Source of the DNA: Candidatus Flavonifractor merdigallinarum
GTDB taxonomy: Bacteria > Bacillota > Clostridia > Oscillospirales > Oscillospiraceae
Reading direction: 5' to 3'
DNA length: 34,271 nt
Assembly (NCBI GenBank): GCA_019115265.1
Contig: DXDX01000138.1
Coordinates: 1 to 34,271, forward strand
Part shown: positions 1 to 8,612 of the stretch, one piece after another
Layout: each line of letters begins with the position of its first letter
Numbering within the stretch: the first letter of the stretch is position 1
Program-made: the position numbers and the translations under genes
The notes under the pieces: model-generated
The model's input: the letters and a program-made list of their open reading frames with translations, nothing else
Database searches by the model: none
What the model was told of the DNA's origin: nothing

Positions 1-400
1 GCGGGGACCCGATTTCTTTTCGCGGAAAAGAAACCGGGGAAAGAAAAGGCGGAGAGGGGAACTTCTCGTTCCCCTCTCCACTCCCCTCCAAAAGGGCGGC
101 CTTTTTAGGGGGCCGCCCCATTTGTGGGTGCTGACTTATGGCTTGTTCTGTGGTATCCAATCTGCCGCAAACGAGGCTGTCTGTCTTGCTGAGCAGTACA
201 ACGCTTTCCTCATAGGCGGGAAGCCTCCGCACAAATGGCACCGTATCGGCGCAATTCCTCCACAGTAGAAATTACGCCCGGTTGCGCATTGGGGGGAGTG
301 CAGAGGGGGCAGCGCGCCCTCTGCGCTTTCTTTCCCATCGCTTTCTTTGGCAAAGAAAGCGGTGCTCCCGCTGAGTAAGCGGCCCGTCCGGCGAGGACAC
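1..400 (+). repeat. Structured intergenic repeat, copy 1 (left end cut by window)
   Basis: This stretch holds no convincing gene. It is closely similar to 17643-18049 in the same orientation and to 31307-31643 in inverted orientation. Tiled hairpins are visible: A (13-33, 9-bp stem, loop GCG), B (51-79, 12-bp stem), C (94-118, 8-bp stem with a T-run in the loop), D (298-326, imperfect) and E (340-360, 9-bp stem). The right end carries CGGCGAGGAC, the outer inverted repeat of the family. It stops about 10 bases before the stop codon of the leftward gene that ends at 410. The left terminus lies outside the window. It may be a non-autonomous mobile element or a multi-hairpin terminator; no transposase is present. 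Confidence 0.85.
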
Positions 401-409
401 CCCCGGCGG

Positions 410-2512
410 TCAGCGAATCATAAACTGATAAAGAATGGCGATGGCTTCCACCCGGGTGGCAGGGCGATCGGGGGCAAAGCGCCCGGCGCTGTCCCCGGCC
501 ACAAGTCCCAGTCCCTGCGCCAGCGCGGCATAGCCCAGCTGCCCGGCGGGGATGGTGTTGGCATCGGTGTAGTCACAGCGGTAGATGCCCTCCAAACGGG
601 CGATGTTCCCATATCCGGCGCTGTCCAGCAGCAGCTGGACCAGCTCCAGACGGGTGACTTGGGCCGCGTCCTGTCGCTGTTCCGGGGTGAGGATGCCATA
701 GCGGTAGGCGTAGGCGTACAAATCGTCGGCGTCGTCCTCGTCAGGGGAGTATGAGTAGCCGTGGGTGCTGGCCAGCAGGGCCACCAAATCCAGCTGGGTG
801 AGGGTGTCATTGGGCCGCAGGCTGCCGCCTTGCCAGCCCACACCGTATTCCGCCAGAGTAAGAGCCTGATTTTTGCCCCAGAAGCCCTCCAAATCATCAT
901 AGGTCAGAGTGTTGTACCGCAGCTCCCGGACCAGAACCGCGCCGGTCTTGGCGTCCACACCCCGGATAGAGGATTCACTCTCCAGGGTATAGCCCAGACG
1001 GAGGGCGTAAGAGTAGGAGTAACCGTAGGAGAGAAGGGGCGCCGCCTCCGGTGCGTTGGGGTCCAGGGCGACAGGCACCGCCTGATAGCCCAGGGTCACG
1101 GTGTAGGCGGAAAAGTAGGCGTCCATAGCCGCCTCGGGGGTAATGAGGTTGTCGGCGCTGTCAAAGGTGACGGTTTCATCAAATGTGTGGGAGAGATAGG
1201 CGATGGTGCCGTCTGCGGGGTCAATTTCCACCTGAATGTCGTGTTCTGGGAAGAAATAGCCGTTGACTTGCTGGGCGTACTGGAAGGAGTAGAAGCTGCC
1301 GTCCACCGCGTCGGCGGAGTGGTAGAGGGCAGACTGCTCCATCTGAGCGTTCCACAGAGTATTTACATAGGCTTCTGCCGTAGACTGTGCCTCTTCCAGA
1401 GTGAGGGTGGGGGCTGCATTTTCATCCCGGGGGCGGGAAGAGGAGACGGTTTCCACCGCGCCGGTCCAGGCGTCCACCGTCACACGGCGGCGCCAGAAAC
1501 CCTCCTCCAATGGGCGAGTGTAGGTGAGGGTGGCCAGCACCTGCTCCTCCTCATCCTCGGTGGCGTAGGCAAAGGCGGAGAGGTTGGTACCCTCCAGGCC
1601 CAGGGCGGTCTGAGCGCGGACGGACTGATCCAGCGCCTCTTTACTCTGGACGCCCTCCAGCTTGGCAATGCCCTCCTGCTCCGCCTGGGAGAGGCCGCCG
1701 TTTTCCGGGCTGGCAGTGGCATTATCTTCTGCGGTGCTGCCGGCCCCCTTGTCCAACTCCTGATAAAGGGCGCTCAAGTTTACCAGTTCCCCACTGGCAG
1801 CGTCCACATAGTATTCCCCATCCAATTCCGGCAGGTAGCAGAGCACAGCGGTTTTCTCCTCCCCGTCCCGGACATACTCCAGACGCAGCTGGAGGGTGGT
1901 GCGCAGGGTGCTGCCCGCGTCTGCGGGGCTGATTTGGGCGGTGGGGGAGGGGACGCCCTCCTCATAAGGGCGATCCAAATCGCTGCGGGAGAAGGAGAGG
2001 ATGGAGGCGTCTGCGGTGGACACATCCAGCGAGAAGGTAAAGGGGGAGGGGAGATTGTGGAGCAGGATGGTGCCGGAGAAGAAGTAGGAGCGGTCCCCCG
2101 GCCGGGCGGAGCCTTGGTTCCAAGTGACGCTCTCCCCACTGGTGAGCACCTTGTCCAGAAAGGCCTGCGCGGCCTCCTGGGCCTGAGCGCGGCTCACCGC
2201 GGGCAGGGAGGGCACCGAGCTGTCACTGGAGGAAAAGTCCTCTCCGTAGCGGTAGAACTGGTAGATCTTCCCGTCCTCACCGGCCACCACCTCCAGGCCC
2301 TGTTCGCCGCCGCTCCAGTGCAGGGACCAGAACGGACGGATGGACTCCTGGAGATCGCCGGAGAAGGTGTCGTACTCGTCGCCAATATCCAGCGTCTCCT
2401 TGACCTTCAGGGTGACTTGGGTGAGGCGGTCCTCCGCACCGGCGGCGGAGACCGGCAGGGTCAGCGTGGCCAGCAGAGCCAGCGCAAGCAGCAGATGGAG
2501 CAGACGTTTCAT
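410..2512 (-). CDS. Secreted YcdB/YcdC-type protein with C-terminal S-layer homology repeats
   Basis: This 700-aa protein starts at the ATG at 2512, preceded by AAGGAGG. The frame stays open further upstream, but the start chosen begins a clean signal peptide (MKRLL, a leucine/alanine core, then VSAA, about residues 1-23). Residues about 30-530 resemble the YcdB/YcdC repeat domain, related to PepSY and M4 propeptide folds, with alternating 'EA...A.AF/Y' and 'Y.F...G' patterns. Residues about 550-700 contain three SLH-like repeats (for example LRPNDTLTQLDLVALL and FAPDRPATRVEAIAIL), which normally bind pyruvylated wall polymers. It is therefore probably exported and wall-attached. No catalytic motif is visible; YcdB-type proteins may bind or inhibit peptidases, but the function here is unknown. 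It is transcribed away from tex. Confidence 0.85.
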   Translation of the reverse strand: MKRLLHLLLALALLATLTLPVSAAGAEDRLTQVTLKVKETLDIGDEYDTFSGDLQESIRPFWSLHWSGGEQGLEVVAGEDGKIYQFYRYGEDFSSSDSSVPSLPAVSRAQAQEAAQAFLDKVLTSGESVTWNQGSARPGDRSYFFSGTILLHNLPSPFTFSLDVSTADASILSFSRSDLDRPYEEGVPSPTAQISPADAGSTLRTTLQLRLEYVRDGEEKTAVLCYLPELDGEYYVDAASGELVNLSALYQELDKGAGSTAEDNATASPENGGLSQAEQEGIAKLEGVQSKEALDQSVRAQTALGLEGTNLSAFAYATEDEEEQVLATLTYTRPLEEGFWRRRVTVDAWTGAVETVSSSRPRDENAAPTLTLEEAQSTAEAYVNTLWNAQMEQSALYHSADAVDGSFYSFQYAQQVNGYFFPEHDIQVEIDPADGTIAYLSHTFDETVTFDSADNLITPEAAMDAYFSAYTVTLGYQAVPVALDPNAPEAAPLLSYGYSYSYALRLGYTLESESSIRGVDAKTGAVLVRELRYNTLTYDDLEGFWGKNQALTLAEYGVGWQGGSLRPNDTLTQLDLVALLASTHGYSYSPDEDDADDLYAYAYRYGILTPEQRQDAAQVTRLELVQLLLDSAGYGNIARLEGIYRCDYTDANTIPAGQLGYAALAQGLGLVAGDSAGRFAPDRPATRVEAIAILYQFMIR

Positions 2513-2546
2513 ACACAATTCCTCCTTTTGGGGCAGTTCCCCTCTG

Positions 2547-2575
2547 ATTGTAGGTTTAGACGAAAAATCTGGGAA
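2547..2575 (-). promoter_or_regulatory. Predicted sigma-A promoter for the SLH protein gene
   Basis: Read on the minus strand: TTCCCA (2575-2570), a 17-base spacer and TACAAT (2552-2547), about 35 bases before the start codon. The -35 box matches consensus at only four of six positions. Confidence 0.5.
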
Positions 2576-2634
2576 ATTGTTCCCTTGAAATTGGCATTTT
2601 TTCTCCGCCGCCTCCATCCGACGGTTCTCCCCTC

Positions 2635-2664
2635 TGGACGGACAGGGGCGGTTTGGGGTACAAT
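2635..2664 (+). promoter_or_regulatory. Predicted sigma-A promoter for tex
   Basis: TGGACG (2635-2640), an 18-base spacer and TACAAT (2659-2664), about 30 bases before the tex start. It shares the 182-base divergent region with the promoter of the SLH protein gene. Confidence 0.5.
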
Positions 2665-2694
2665 GGGGGCAACCGCAACGCAAAGGAGAATTCC

Positions 2695-4860
2695 ATGGAC
2701 AAGATGATTTCCATTCTGGCCCAGGAGCTGGGGCAGAGCGAGGCCCATGTGGCCAATGTGGTGCAGCTCATGGACGAGGGCAACACCATCCCCTTTATCG
2801 CCCGCTACCGCAAGGAGCTCCACGGGGCCATGGACGACACCACCCTGCGCACCCTGGCCGACCGGCTGGAGTACCTGCGCAATCTGGACAAGCGCCGCCA
2901 GGAGGTCAAGCACTCCATTGAAAACCAGGGAAAGCTGACGGAAGAGCTGTCCGCCGCCATTGACGCCGCCGCCACGCTGGCGGAGGTGGAGGACTTGTAC
3001 CTCCCCTACAAGCCCAAGCGCCGTACCCGGGCTACCATGGCTCGGGAAAAGGGCCTGGAGCCGCTGGCCGAGCTGCTGTTCGCCGTTGGGACGGACTGCC
3101 CCCCGCCGGAAGAGACCGCACTGGACTACATCGACCCGGAAAAAGGGGTGTCCACTGTGGAAGAGGCCCTCCAGGGGGCCAGCGACATCCTCGCGGAGGC
3201 CATCTCGGACGATGCCGGGGTGCGCAAGCGCCTGCGCTCCCTCTTTTGGTCCCAGGGGGTGCTGGTCTCCCGCAAGGCCAAGGAGGACACCCCCGACAGC
3301 GTCTACCGCCTCTACTACGACTTCCGTACCCCGGTCAACCGGGCCCTGGGGCACCAGGTGCTGGCCATCAACCGGGGCGAGCGGGAGGGCTTTTTGAAAG
3401 CGGCGGTGGAGCTGGACAGCGAGCGGGCCAAGGTGGCGGTCCGCCAGATGGTGGTGCCCGGCCGGGCGGCGATGGCCTTTGTCCGTGCCGCCGCGGATGA
3501 CGCCTATGAGCGGCTCATTGCCCCCAGCATGGAGCGGGAGACCCGCAATCTCCTCACCGAGCAGGCGGATGAGGGGGCCATCAAAATGTTTGGCCTCAAT
3601 CTGAAACCTCTCCTGATGCAGCCGCCAGTGAAGGGCTTTGTCACCATGGGCCTGGACCCCGGATACCGCAATGGCTGCAAGGTGGCGGTGGTGGACGGCA
3701 CCGGCAAGGTGCTGGATACGGCGGTGGTCTACCCCACCTTCAGCGAAAAGAAGAAGCGGGAGGCCATGGACACTCTGAAAGCCCTCATTGAGGCCCACGG
3801 TGTGGCCCGGATTGCCATTGGCAACGGCACCGCCAGCCGGGAGACCGAGCAGATGACCGCCCAGCTCCTCAAGGAGCTCCCTGCCGGGAGTGTCAGCTAC
3901 ATGGTAGTCAGTGAGGCGGGGGCCAGTGTGTACTCCGCCTCCAAGCTGGCGGCGGAGGAGTTTCCCGACTACGATGTGAATCTGCGCTCGGCGGTGTCCA
4001 TCGCCCGCCGTCTCCAGGACCCGCTGGCCGAGCTGGTGAAAATTGACCCCAAGGCCATCGGTGTGGGCCAGTACCAGCACGACATGCCCCAGGCCCGCCT
4101 GGATGAGACGCTGAAAGGGGTGGTGGAGGACTGCGTGAACGCGGTGGGGGTGGATGTGAACACCGCCTCCGCGCCCCTTCTGACCCAGGTGGCGGGGCTC
4201 AACAACACCACTGCCAAGAATATTGTAAAATACCGGGAGGAGAACGGCCCCTTTACCGCCCGCAAGCAGATTTTGAAGGTGCCCAAACTGGGCCCCAAGG
4301 CTTTTGAGCAGTGCGCCGGATTTTTGCGGGTGCCGGAGAGTGAGAGCGTGCTGGACCACACCGGCGTCCACCCGGAGAGCTACGCCGCCGCTGAACAACT
4401 GCTGAAGCTGTGCGGCTGCACCCTGAGTGATGTGGCGGCGGGCAATCTGTCCCAGCTCCCCGAGCGTCTCGCCGAATACGGGGAGGAGAAGGCCGCAGAG
4501 GCGTGCGGGGTGGGACTTCCCACTCTCCGGGACGTGGTGAAGGAGCTCTTGAAGCCGGGACGTGACCCCCGGGACGAGCTGCCGCCCCCCATGCTTCGCA
4601 CCGATGTCATGGAGATGAAGGATCTCAAGCCCGGCATGGAGCTCACCGGCACGGTGCGCAACGTCATTGACTTTGGAGCCTTTGTGGACATTGGCGTCCA
4701 CCAGGACGGCCTGGTCCACATCTCCCAGCTGAACACCCCCCGCCGGGTAAAGCACCCCTCGGAGGTCCTGTCCGTGGGGGATGTGGTGACGGTGTGGGTG
4801 CTGGAGGTGGATGTGCCGAAAAAGCGCATTTCCCTCACCATGCGCCCGCCCAAGGGGTAA
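2695..4860 (+). CDS. tex: Tex family transcription accessory / RNA-binding protein
   Basis: This 721-aa protein has the usual length of Tex. The start is the ATG at 2695 after AAAGGAG; an upstream TTG in frame at 2653 lies in the promoter and was not used. Domains in order: N-terminal helical Tex region with IPFIARYRKE near residues 30-40; a YqgF/RNase H-like fold from about 320 (GLDPGYRNGCKVAVVDG); helix-hairpin-helix DNA/RNA-binding motifs at about 480-560 (AGLNNTTAKNIVKYRE, VPKLGPKAFEQCAGFLRV); and a C-terminal S1 RNA-binding domain from about 645 (GTVRNVIDFGAFVDIG, LVHISQL). Tex proteins are cytoplasmic, bind nucleic acids and influence transcription, with mostly pleiotropic phenotypes. 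The gene appears to stand alone; only a weak 5-bp hairpin follows it. Confidence 0.97.
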   Translation: MDKMISILAQELGQSEAHVANVVQLMDEGNTIPFIARYRKELHGAMDDTTLRTLADRLEYLRNLDKRRQEVKHSIENQGKLTEELSAAIDAAATLAEVEDLYLPYKPKRRTRATMAREKGLEPLAELLFAVGTDCPPPEETALDYIDPEKGVSTVEEALQGASDILAEAISDDAGVRKRLRSLFWSQGVLVSRKAKEDTPDSVYRLYYDFRTPVNRALGHQVLAINRGEREGFLKAAVELDSERAKVAVRQMVVPGRAAMAFVRAAADDAYERLIAPSMERETRNLLTEQADEGAIKMFGLNLKPLLMQPPVKGFVTMGLDPGYRNGCKVAVVDGTGKVLDTAVVYPTFSEKKKREAMDTLKALIEAHGVARIAIGNGTASRETEQMTAQLLKELPAGSVSYMVVSEAGASVYSASKLAAEEFPDYDVNLRSAVSIARRLQDPLAELVKIDPKAIGVGQYQHDMPQARLDETLKGVVEDCVNAVGVDVNTASAPLLTQVAGLNNTTAKNIVKYREENGPFTARKQILKVPKLGPKAFEQCAGFLRVPESESVLDHTGVHPESYAAAEQLLKLCGCTLSDVAAGNLSQLPERLAEYGEEKAAEACGVGLPTLRDVVKELLKPGRDPRDELPPPMLRTDVMEMKDLKPGMELTGTVRNVIDFGAFVDIGVHQDGLVHISQLNTPRRVKHPSEVLSVGDVVTVWVLEVDVPKKRISLTMRPPKG

Positions 4861-4971
4861 ATTCCTCGGCGCAACCTGGAGTTGCCTGATATTCTGCACA
4901 AAGAAACGCCGGGTTGGTGGCCAGTTTGCCCAAATCCGGTAGAATAGGGGCAGAGCAAAGGAGGAATACAC

Positions 4972-5934
4972 ATGTCGATTTTTTCCGAAAATCTGCCCCA
5001 GCTCCGCCGCCGGGCCGGGTACACCCAAGAGGGGCTGGCAGAGGCCCTGGGGGTGTCCCGTCAGGCGGTGGGGAAGTGGGAGTCCGGCCAGTCTCTGCCG
5101 GAGGCCGCCACTCTGCTGGAGCTGGCGGAGCTGCTGGGCTGCTCTCTGGACCAGCTGATGCGCATTCCCTGCGCTGGGGAGGGCCCAGTTCCACCCCAGG
5201 CGGACCGCCGGGCGCTGTGGGAGGTCTATGACCGGCACATGAACCAATTTGCCCTCTTGATTTCCTCCGGTGTGGCGCTGGTGCTGCTGGGCATTGGGCT
5301 TTTGCTGGCCCTGCTGGCCATCACAGAGCTGGGGATACTCTCTGTGGTGCCCTTGCTGCTGTGTGTCGCGGCGGCGGTGTTCTGCTTTATCTGGGGCGGG
5401 GTGAACAAAGAACACTTCCGGCAGACCCACCCTACCATCCCCAACGACTTTGTGCAGGAGGAGCGGGTCCGCTTTCAGCGGGGCTTTGGGATTGGGTTGG
5501 CGCTGGCCATTGCCGCTACCGTGGCTGATGTGGCTTTGCTGGTGGGGATGCTGGCCGTGTTTCGCGGCCACCGGGAGATGGCGCTCTTGTCCATCAGCCT
5601 TTTTTTCTGCATCTTGGCCGGGGCCGTAGGGACTATTGTGCTGCTGGGCATCCTGATGGGGAAATACGATTTGGAATCTTGGCATCAAGAGGCGGTTCGG
5701 GAGGAATCCGATACCCAAAGTCTGGATGAGCTCATCGACGCGAGCGTGGAGCGGGAGATGCGCCGCTCGATGGAGAGCGAGGGGCGGGACTGGAGCGGGG
5801 TCATTATGCTCACCGCCACCGGAATCTATCTGGTGTGTGGGTTCTTCTTCGACCTCTGGCACCCCACCTGGGCCATTTTCATTCTGGGGGGCATTCTGTG
5901 CGGCATTGTGGACTCCCTGCAAAAAAAGAAGTAG
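4972..5934 (+). CDS. XRE-family regulator with membrane-spanning C-terminal region
   Basis: This 320-aa protein starts at 4972 after AAAGGAGG. Residues 5-62 form a Cro/C1-type helix-turn-helix (YTQEGLAEALGVSRQAVGKWESG, shown in part: TQEGLAEALGVSRQAV). The rest holds about six hydrophobic segments, near residues 92-117, 120-143, 171-196, 203-230, 275-293 and 299-314, separated by charged linkers such as 232-272. It is probably a one-component regulator anchored in the membrane that reads a signal in or near the bilayer; the target is unknown. It lies between tex and another membrane-tethered regulator, each with its own promoter region. Similar HTH-transmembrane proteins are frequent in Clostridia. 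The fold call is firm, the role is inferred. Confidence 0.85.
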   Translation: MSIFSENLPQLRRRAGYTQEGLAEALGVSRQAVGKWESGQSLPEAATLLELAELLGCSLDQLMRIPCAGEGPVPPQADRRALWEVYDRHMNQFALLISSGVALVLLGIGLLLALLAITELGILSVVPLLLCVAAAVFCFIWGGVNKEHFRQTHPTIPNDFVQEERVRFQRGFGIGLALAIAATVADVALLVGMLAVFRGHREMALLSISLFFCILAGAVGTIVLLGILMGKYDLESWHQEAVREESDTQSLDELIDASVEREMRRSMESEGRDWSGVIMLTATGIYLVCGFFFDLWHPTWAIFILGGILCGIVDSLQKKK

Positions 5935-6016
5935 TGGAATTTCTGATTTCAAATCGTATAATAGAGACGGAAAATTGCAGATACTCCCATTTATTTTCGG
6001 TTGGAAGAAAAAACAC

Positions 6017-6047
6017 TTGACTGTAAACCCGGTTTACCCTCTACAAT
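6017..6047 (+). promoter_or_regulatory. MerR-type promoter with operator dyad in a 19-bp spacer
   Basis: TTGACT (6017-6022) and TACAAT (6042-6047) are separated by 19 bases instead of the usual 17. Inside the spacer is a perfect dyad, GTAAACC-C-GGTTTAC (6023-6037). An over-long spacer with a central dyad is the hallmark of promoters controlled by MerR regulators, which untwist the DNA on activation. The gene immediately downstream encodes a MerR protein, so autoregulation is the natural reading. Confidence 0.9.
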
Positions 6048-6068
6048 GGAGACAAAGGAGGGGATACC

Positions 6069-7547
6069 ATGACCGTCAAGGAGCTGGAGGAACGTCTGGA
6101 CTTGCCCCGGGCCAGTATTCGCTATTATGAGCAGGAGGGCCTTCTGCACCCCGAGCGGGGGGCCAACAACTACCGGGACTACACCGAGGAGGACGTGCGC
6201 ACCCTGGAGAAGGTGAAGCTCCTGCGGCAGCTCCACCTGGAGGTGGACACCATCCGCCGCATTCAGGAGGGGGAGCTGACCCTGGCGGCGGCGCTGGAGC
6301 GGCAGCTGGGGGCGCTGGAGGCGGACCAGACCGCCCTGGAGCGCTCCCGCCGGGTATGTCAGGCCCTGTGGGCGGAGCAGGAGAGCTATGCCGCTCTGGA
6401 CCCCCGGCCTTGGCTCCAGGAGCTGGAGCGGGACACCCCTCTGCCTGCCCCTCATTTTCCCCAGCCCCGGGAAACGCAGAAGCCCCCGTCGGTGGCCCCT
6501 AACCCCTTCCGGCGCTATGCCGCCCGGTATCTGGATCTGGCGCTGTGCGCTCTGCCCTGGGTGGTCCTCTCCGCAGCGCTGCATATCCGGCTGCCAGACA
6601 ACCTGTTTGTCACCTGGTTGCAGAGCTATCCATCCTTCCTGCTCCTCCTTGTGCTGGAGCCGGTGCTCCTCCACACCTGGGGCTACACTCCAGGCAAGTG
6701 GCTGTTGGGCCTGAAGGTCCGGGACCGGAACGGAGAGAAGCTGACCCTCCGTCGGGCACAACAGCGGGTGTGGCAGCTCTTCGGCAAGGGCGAGGGTTAC
6801 AACATCCCCATTTACAACTTCATTCGACAGTGGAAAAGCTACCGCATCTGCCGGGACGGGGAGCCATTGCCCTGGGACAGCGACAACGCATTGCCGGTGG
6901 AGGATGACCTCTCCTATGTGGCGGAGGAGCTGAAAGTCCGGCAGTTCGTCGGCTGGGTGGCGGCGATGGTGGTGGTGCTGGTCCTGACGGTGCAGGTTGG
7001 ACTTTGCGCGCTGCTGCCCCCCTGCCGGGGCGAGCTGACGGTGGCAGAGCTGGCCCGCAATTACAATTACTACGCGCAGCTTCTGGACCAGGACGTCCCC
7101 GCCTTGGATGAGAAGGGCGGGGCCGATCCCACCTGGAGCAGCCTTCTGGACAGCGCTCTGGGCTGGTATCAGCCCAACCTGACCTTGGATACCGACGAGG
7201 CGGGGAAGGTCACCGGTTTCACCGTCACTTGGGTGAGCCGGCCGGACGCGGAGCTCTACGGCGTTCCGGACCAGGCTATGGTCAACGTCTTGGCGGCATC
7301 CCTGCTGGGGGCACGGGAGGGCTGGTGGGTCCGGGGCTTTATGGATGATATTCTGGACTTCTCCGACCGGCTTTCCGCCCTGCCCATGGAGGGGAGCATC
7401 TACACCGAGAACCTCAACCTGGATCGGAAGCTGGACGTGCGGACGGGAACACTGACCGATGGAAGCATCAACCACGATTTTTATGAGCCGGTAGGGGAGG
7501 AGGACGTCCACGCCCTTCTGACCCTGACGGCTTGGATTCCAGAATAA
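6069..7547 (+). CDS. MerR-family regulator fused to RDD membrane domain and extracytoplasmic domain
   Basis: This 492-aa protein starts at 6069 after AAAGGAGGGG. Residues 1-70 are a MerR winged helix (LPRASIRYYEQEGLL, then NNYRDYTEEDVRTLEKVK) followed by a helical dimerisation region to about 110. A proline-rich linker leads to an RDD-like membrane domain at about 145-270, with RRYAARYLDLALCALPW and GYTPGKWLLGLKVRDRNG. A further membrane helix at 293-317 precedes about 175 residues predicted to be outside the cell, in which I recognise no domain. This is far longer than ordinary MerR proteins (about 130-280 aa). It probably senses an envelope or extracellular signal and controls its own promoter. 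It is followed after nine bases by a metallopeptidase gene, probably co-transcribed. Confidence 0.88.
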   Translation: MTVKELEERLDLPRASIRYYEQEGLLHPERGANNYRDYTEEDVRTLEKVKLLRQLHLEVDTIRRIQEGELTLAAALERQLGALEADQTALERSRRVCQALWAEQESYAALDPRPWLQELERDTPLPAPHFPQPRETQKPPSVAPNPFRRYAARYLDLALCALPWVVLSAALHIRLPDNLFVTWLQSYPSFLLLLVLEPVLLHTWGYTPGKWLLGLKVRDRNGEKLTLRRAQQRVWQLFGKGEGYNIPIYNFIRQWKSYRICRDGEPLPWDSDNALPVEDDLSYVAEELKVRQFVGWVAAMVVVLVLTVQVGLCALLPPCRGELTVAELARNYNYYAQLLDQDVPALDEKGGADPTWSSLLDSALGWYQPNLTLDTDEAGKVTGFTVTWVSRPDAELYGVPDQAMVNVLAASLLGAREGWWVRGFMDDILDFSDRLSALPMEGSIYTENLNLDRKLDVRTGTLTDGSINHDFYEPVGEEDVHALLTLTAWIPE

Positions 7548-7556
7548 GGAGACAAA

Positions 7557-7943
7557 ATGGACATTCTGACCTTTGACCAAGTGGGTGATCTGCTGGATGA
7601 GCTGGCCGAAAAATTCCCGCCGGAGTTTTACAAGGACTTGAACGGCGGCATCTCCCTGCTGCCGGACACGATTTCCGACCCGGCCTATCCGGGCAAGGAC
7701 CTCCTCATTTTGGGCGAGTACTGCAACGACCAGATGGGGCGGTATATCAACCTGTATTATGGCTCCTTTGCAGAGCTGGCCCAGCGGGAGAATTGGACGG
7801 AAACTGACTGGGAAGAGGAGCTCTATGACACACTGGCCCATGAGTTTACCCACCATGTGGAAGGGCTGGCGGGAGAGCGGGGACTGGAGCTCAAAGATGA
7901 GGCCTATCTGGAGCAGTTCCGGCGGGAAACCGGTGAGAGCTGA
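7557..7943 (+). CDS. Small zincin-type metallopeptidase family protein
   Basis: This 128-aa protein begins at 7557, with GGAGACAAA directly before the ATG and the upstream stop codon only nine bases away, so it is likely translated with the MerR-RDD gene. It contains the zinc-binding HExxH motif at residues 95-99 (LAHEFTHHVEG), and it has the size and layout of the small 'possibly metallopeptidase' zincin family (Pfam PF06262 type). There is no signal peptide, so it should act in the cytoplasm. Its substrate is unknown. One possibility suggested by the neighbour is processing or turnover of the MerR-RDD regulator, but nothing in the sequence proves this. Confidence 0.85.
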   Translation: MDILTFDQVGDLLDELAEKFPPEFYKDLNGGISLLPDTISDPAYPGKDLLILGEYCNDQMGRYINLYYGSFAELAQRENWTETDWEEELYDTLAHEFTHHVEGLAGERGLELKDEAYLEQFRRETGES

Positions 7944-7950
7944 TACAAAA

Positions 7951-7982
7951 AGAAGTGGCGCCGCGTCAGCAGCGCCACTTCT
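7951..7982. terminator. Bidirectional terminator between converging genes
   Basis: The hairpin AGAAGTGGCGC (7951-7961) pairs with GCGCCACTTCT (7972-7982). On the minus strand it runs into a TTTTT tract, so it best serves the leftward gene ending at 8014. On the plus strand it is followed only by CTAATTTA, a weaker tail for the metallopeptidase operon. Confidence 0.75.
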
Positions 7983-8013
7983 AATTTAGGCTGGATGTAT
8001 GGAAGAGGGAAAT

Positions 8014-8526
8014 CTATTCGTCCTCGTCTTCTGTAAAGAGATCCGGGATACCGCGCCAGGACAGCTCCGGCATGTGCTCTGCTTTTTCAAAAAAGAGATA
8101 GATGGTCTGATCCTCTCCCCAGTACCCCGATTCCGGCATACGGGTGCAGACCGTGATCTCATAGAAGCCATCTTCCAGAGGGATGATCTGCTCTTGCGGG
8201 AAATTTGCATCCCACTTCATGAGCCAGTACACATCGCAGACTTGTATGGAGCCGCCCTGGACCTCCAAGCCCAACCGAACTGATACCGGGTACTGCTCCA
8301 ATATCTCGGCAGATGGTGCACCGCTCAAAAAGTGCAGATCGAAGTCGCCGCCGCTTCCGGTGCAGAATGCGGTGATGTCGCCCTGGTTGAGGTGTGCCGC
8401 AATTTGCTTTGGGTTGTCAAATTCCGCCGTAAAAAAGTCGCTTCCCGGTGTGACATACTCCATTTTCTTGGCGGAAAACAGCGCAATCCCCAGACCATCC
8501 AGGACGAGATGCAAGTCGTAATTCAT
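8014..8526 (-). CDS. Hypothetical protein, 170 aa, acidic C-terminus
   Basis: I do not recognise this 170-aa protein. The start chosen is the ATG at 8526 after AAGGAGG; the frame extends further upstream but overlaps the neighbouring promoter region and lacks a ribosome site. The protein is soluble, has no signal peptide and ends in an acidic tail (TEDEDE). Alternating hydrophobic strands (VSVRLGLEVQGG, FYEITVCTRMP, TIYLFFEK) suggest a compact beta-rich fold, in the size range of polymorphic-toxin immunity proteins. It is transcribed divergently from a YwqG-family gene in an AT-richer patch. The immunity idea is inference only. A terminator lies at 7951-7982. Confidence 0.7.
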   Translation of the reverse strand: MNYDLHLVLDGLGIALFSAKKMEYVTPGSDFFTAEFDNPKQIAAHLNQGDITAFCTGSGGDFDLHFLSGAPSAEILEQYPVSVRLGLEVQGGSIQVCDVYWLMKWDANFPQEQIIPLEDGFYEITVCTRMPESGYWGEDQTIYLFFEKAEHMPELSWRGIPDLFTEDEDE

Positions 8527-8612
8527 GATCAATTCCTCCTTATTGTATGGCATAGCCCCTGGAAAGGGGCGCTTATCACAACAACGCGATCCGACAAGGA
8601 GAGTTTGTAAAA

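Noticed and set aside
1..400. An insertion sequence or transposon with its own transposase
   Set aside because: None of the three repeat copies contains a credible coding frame, and no transposase is found anywhere in the window.
4868..4890. Hairpin GCAAC/GTTGC after tex as a terminator
   Set aside because: The stem is only 5 bp and no T-run follows.
2509..5952. Open frame of 1147 codons on the minus strand opposite tex and the XRE gene
   Set aside because: It is antisense to clear genes, is rich in His/Gln/Gly/Pro/Arg without domains, and results from few AT-rich stop codons in GC-rich DNA.
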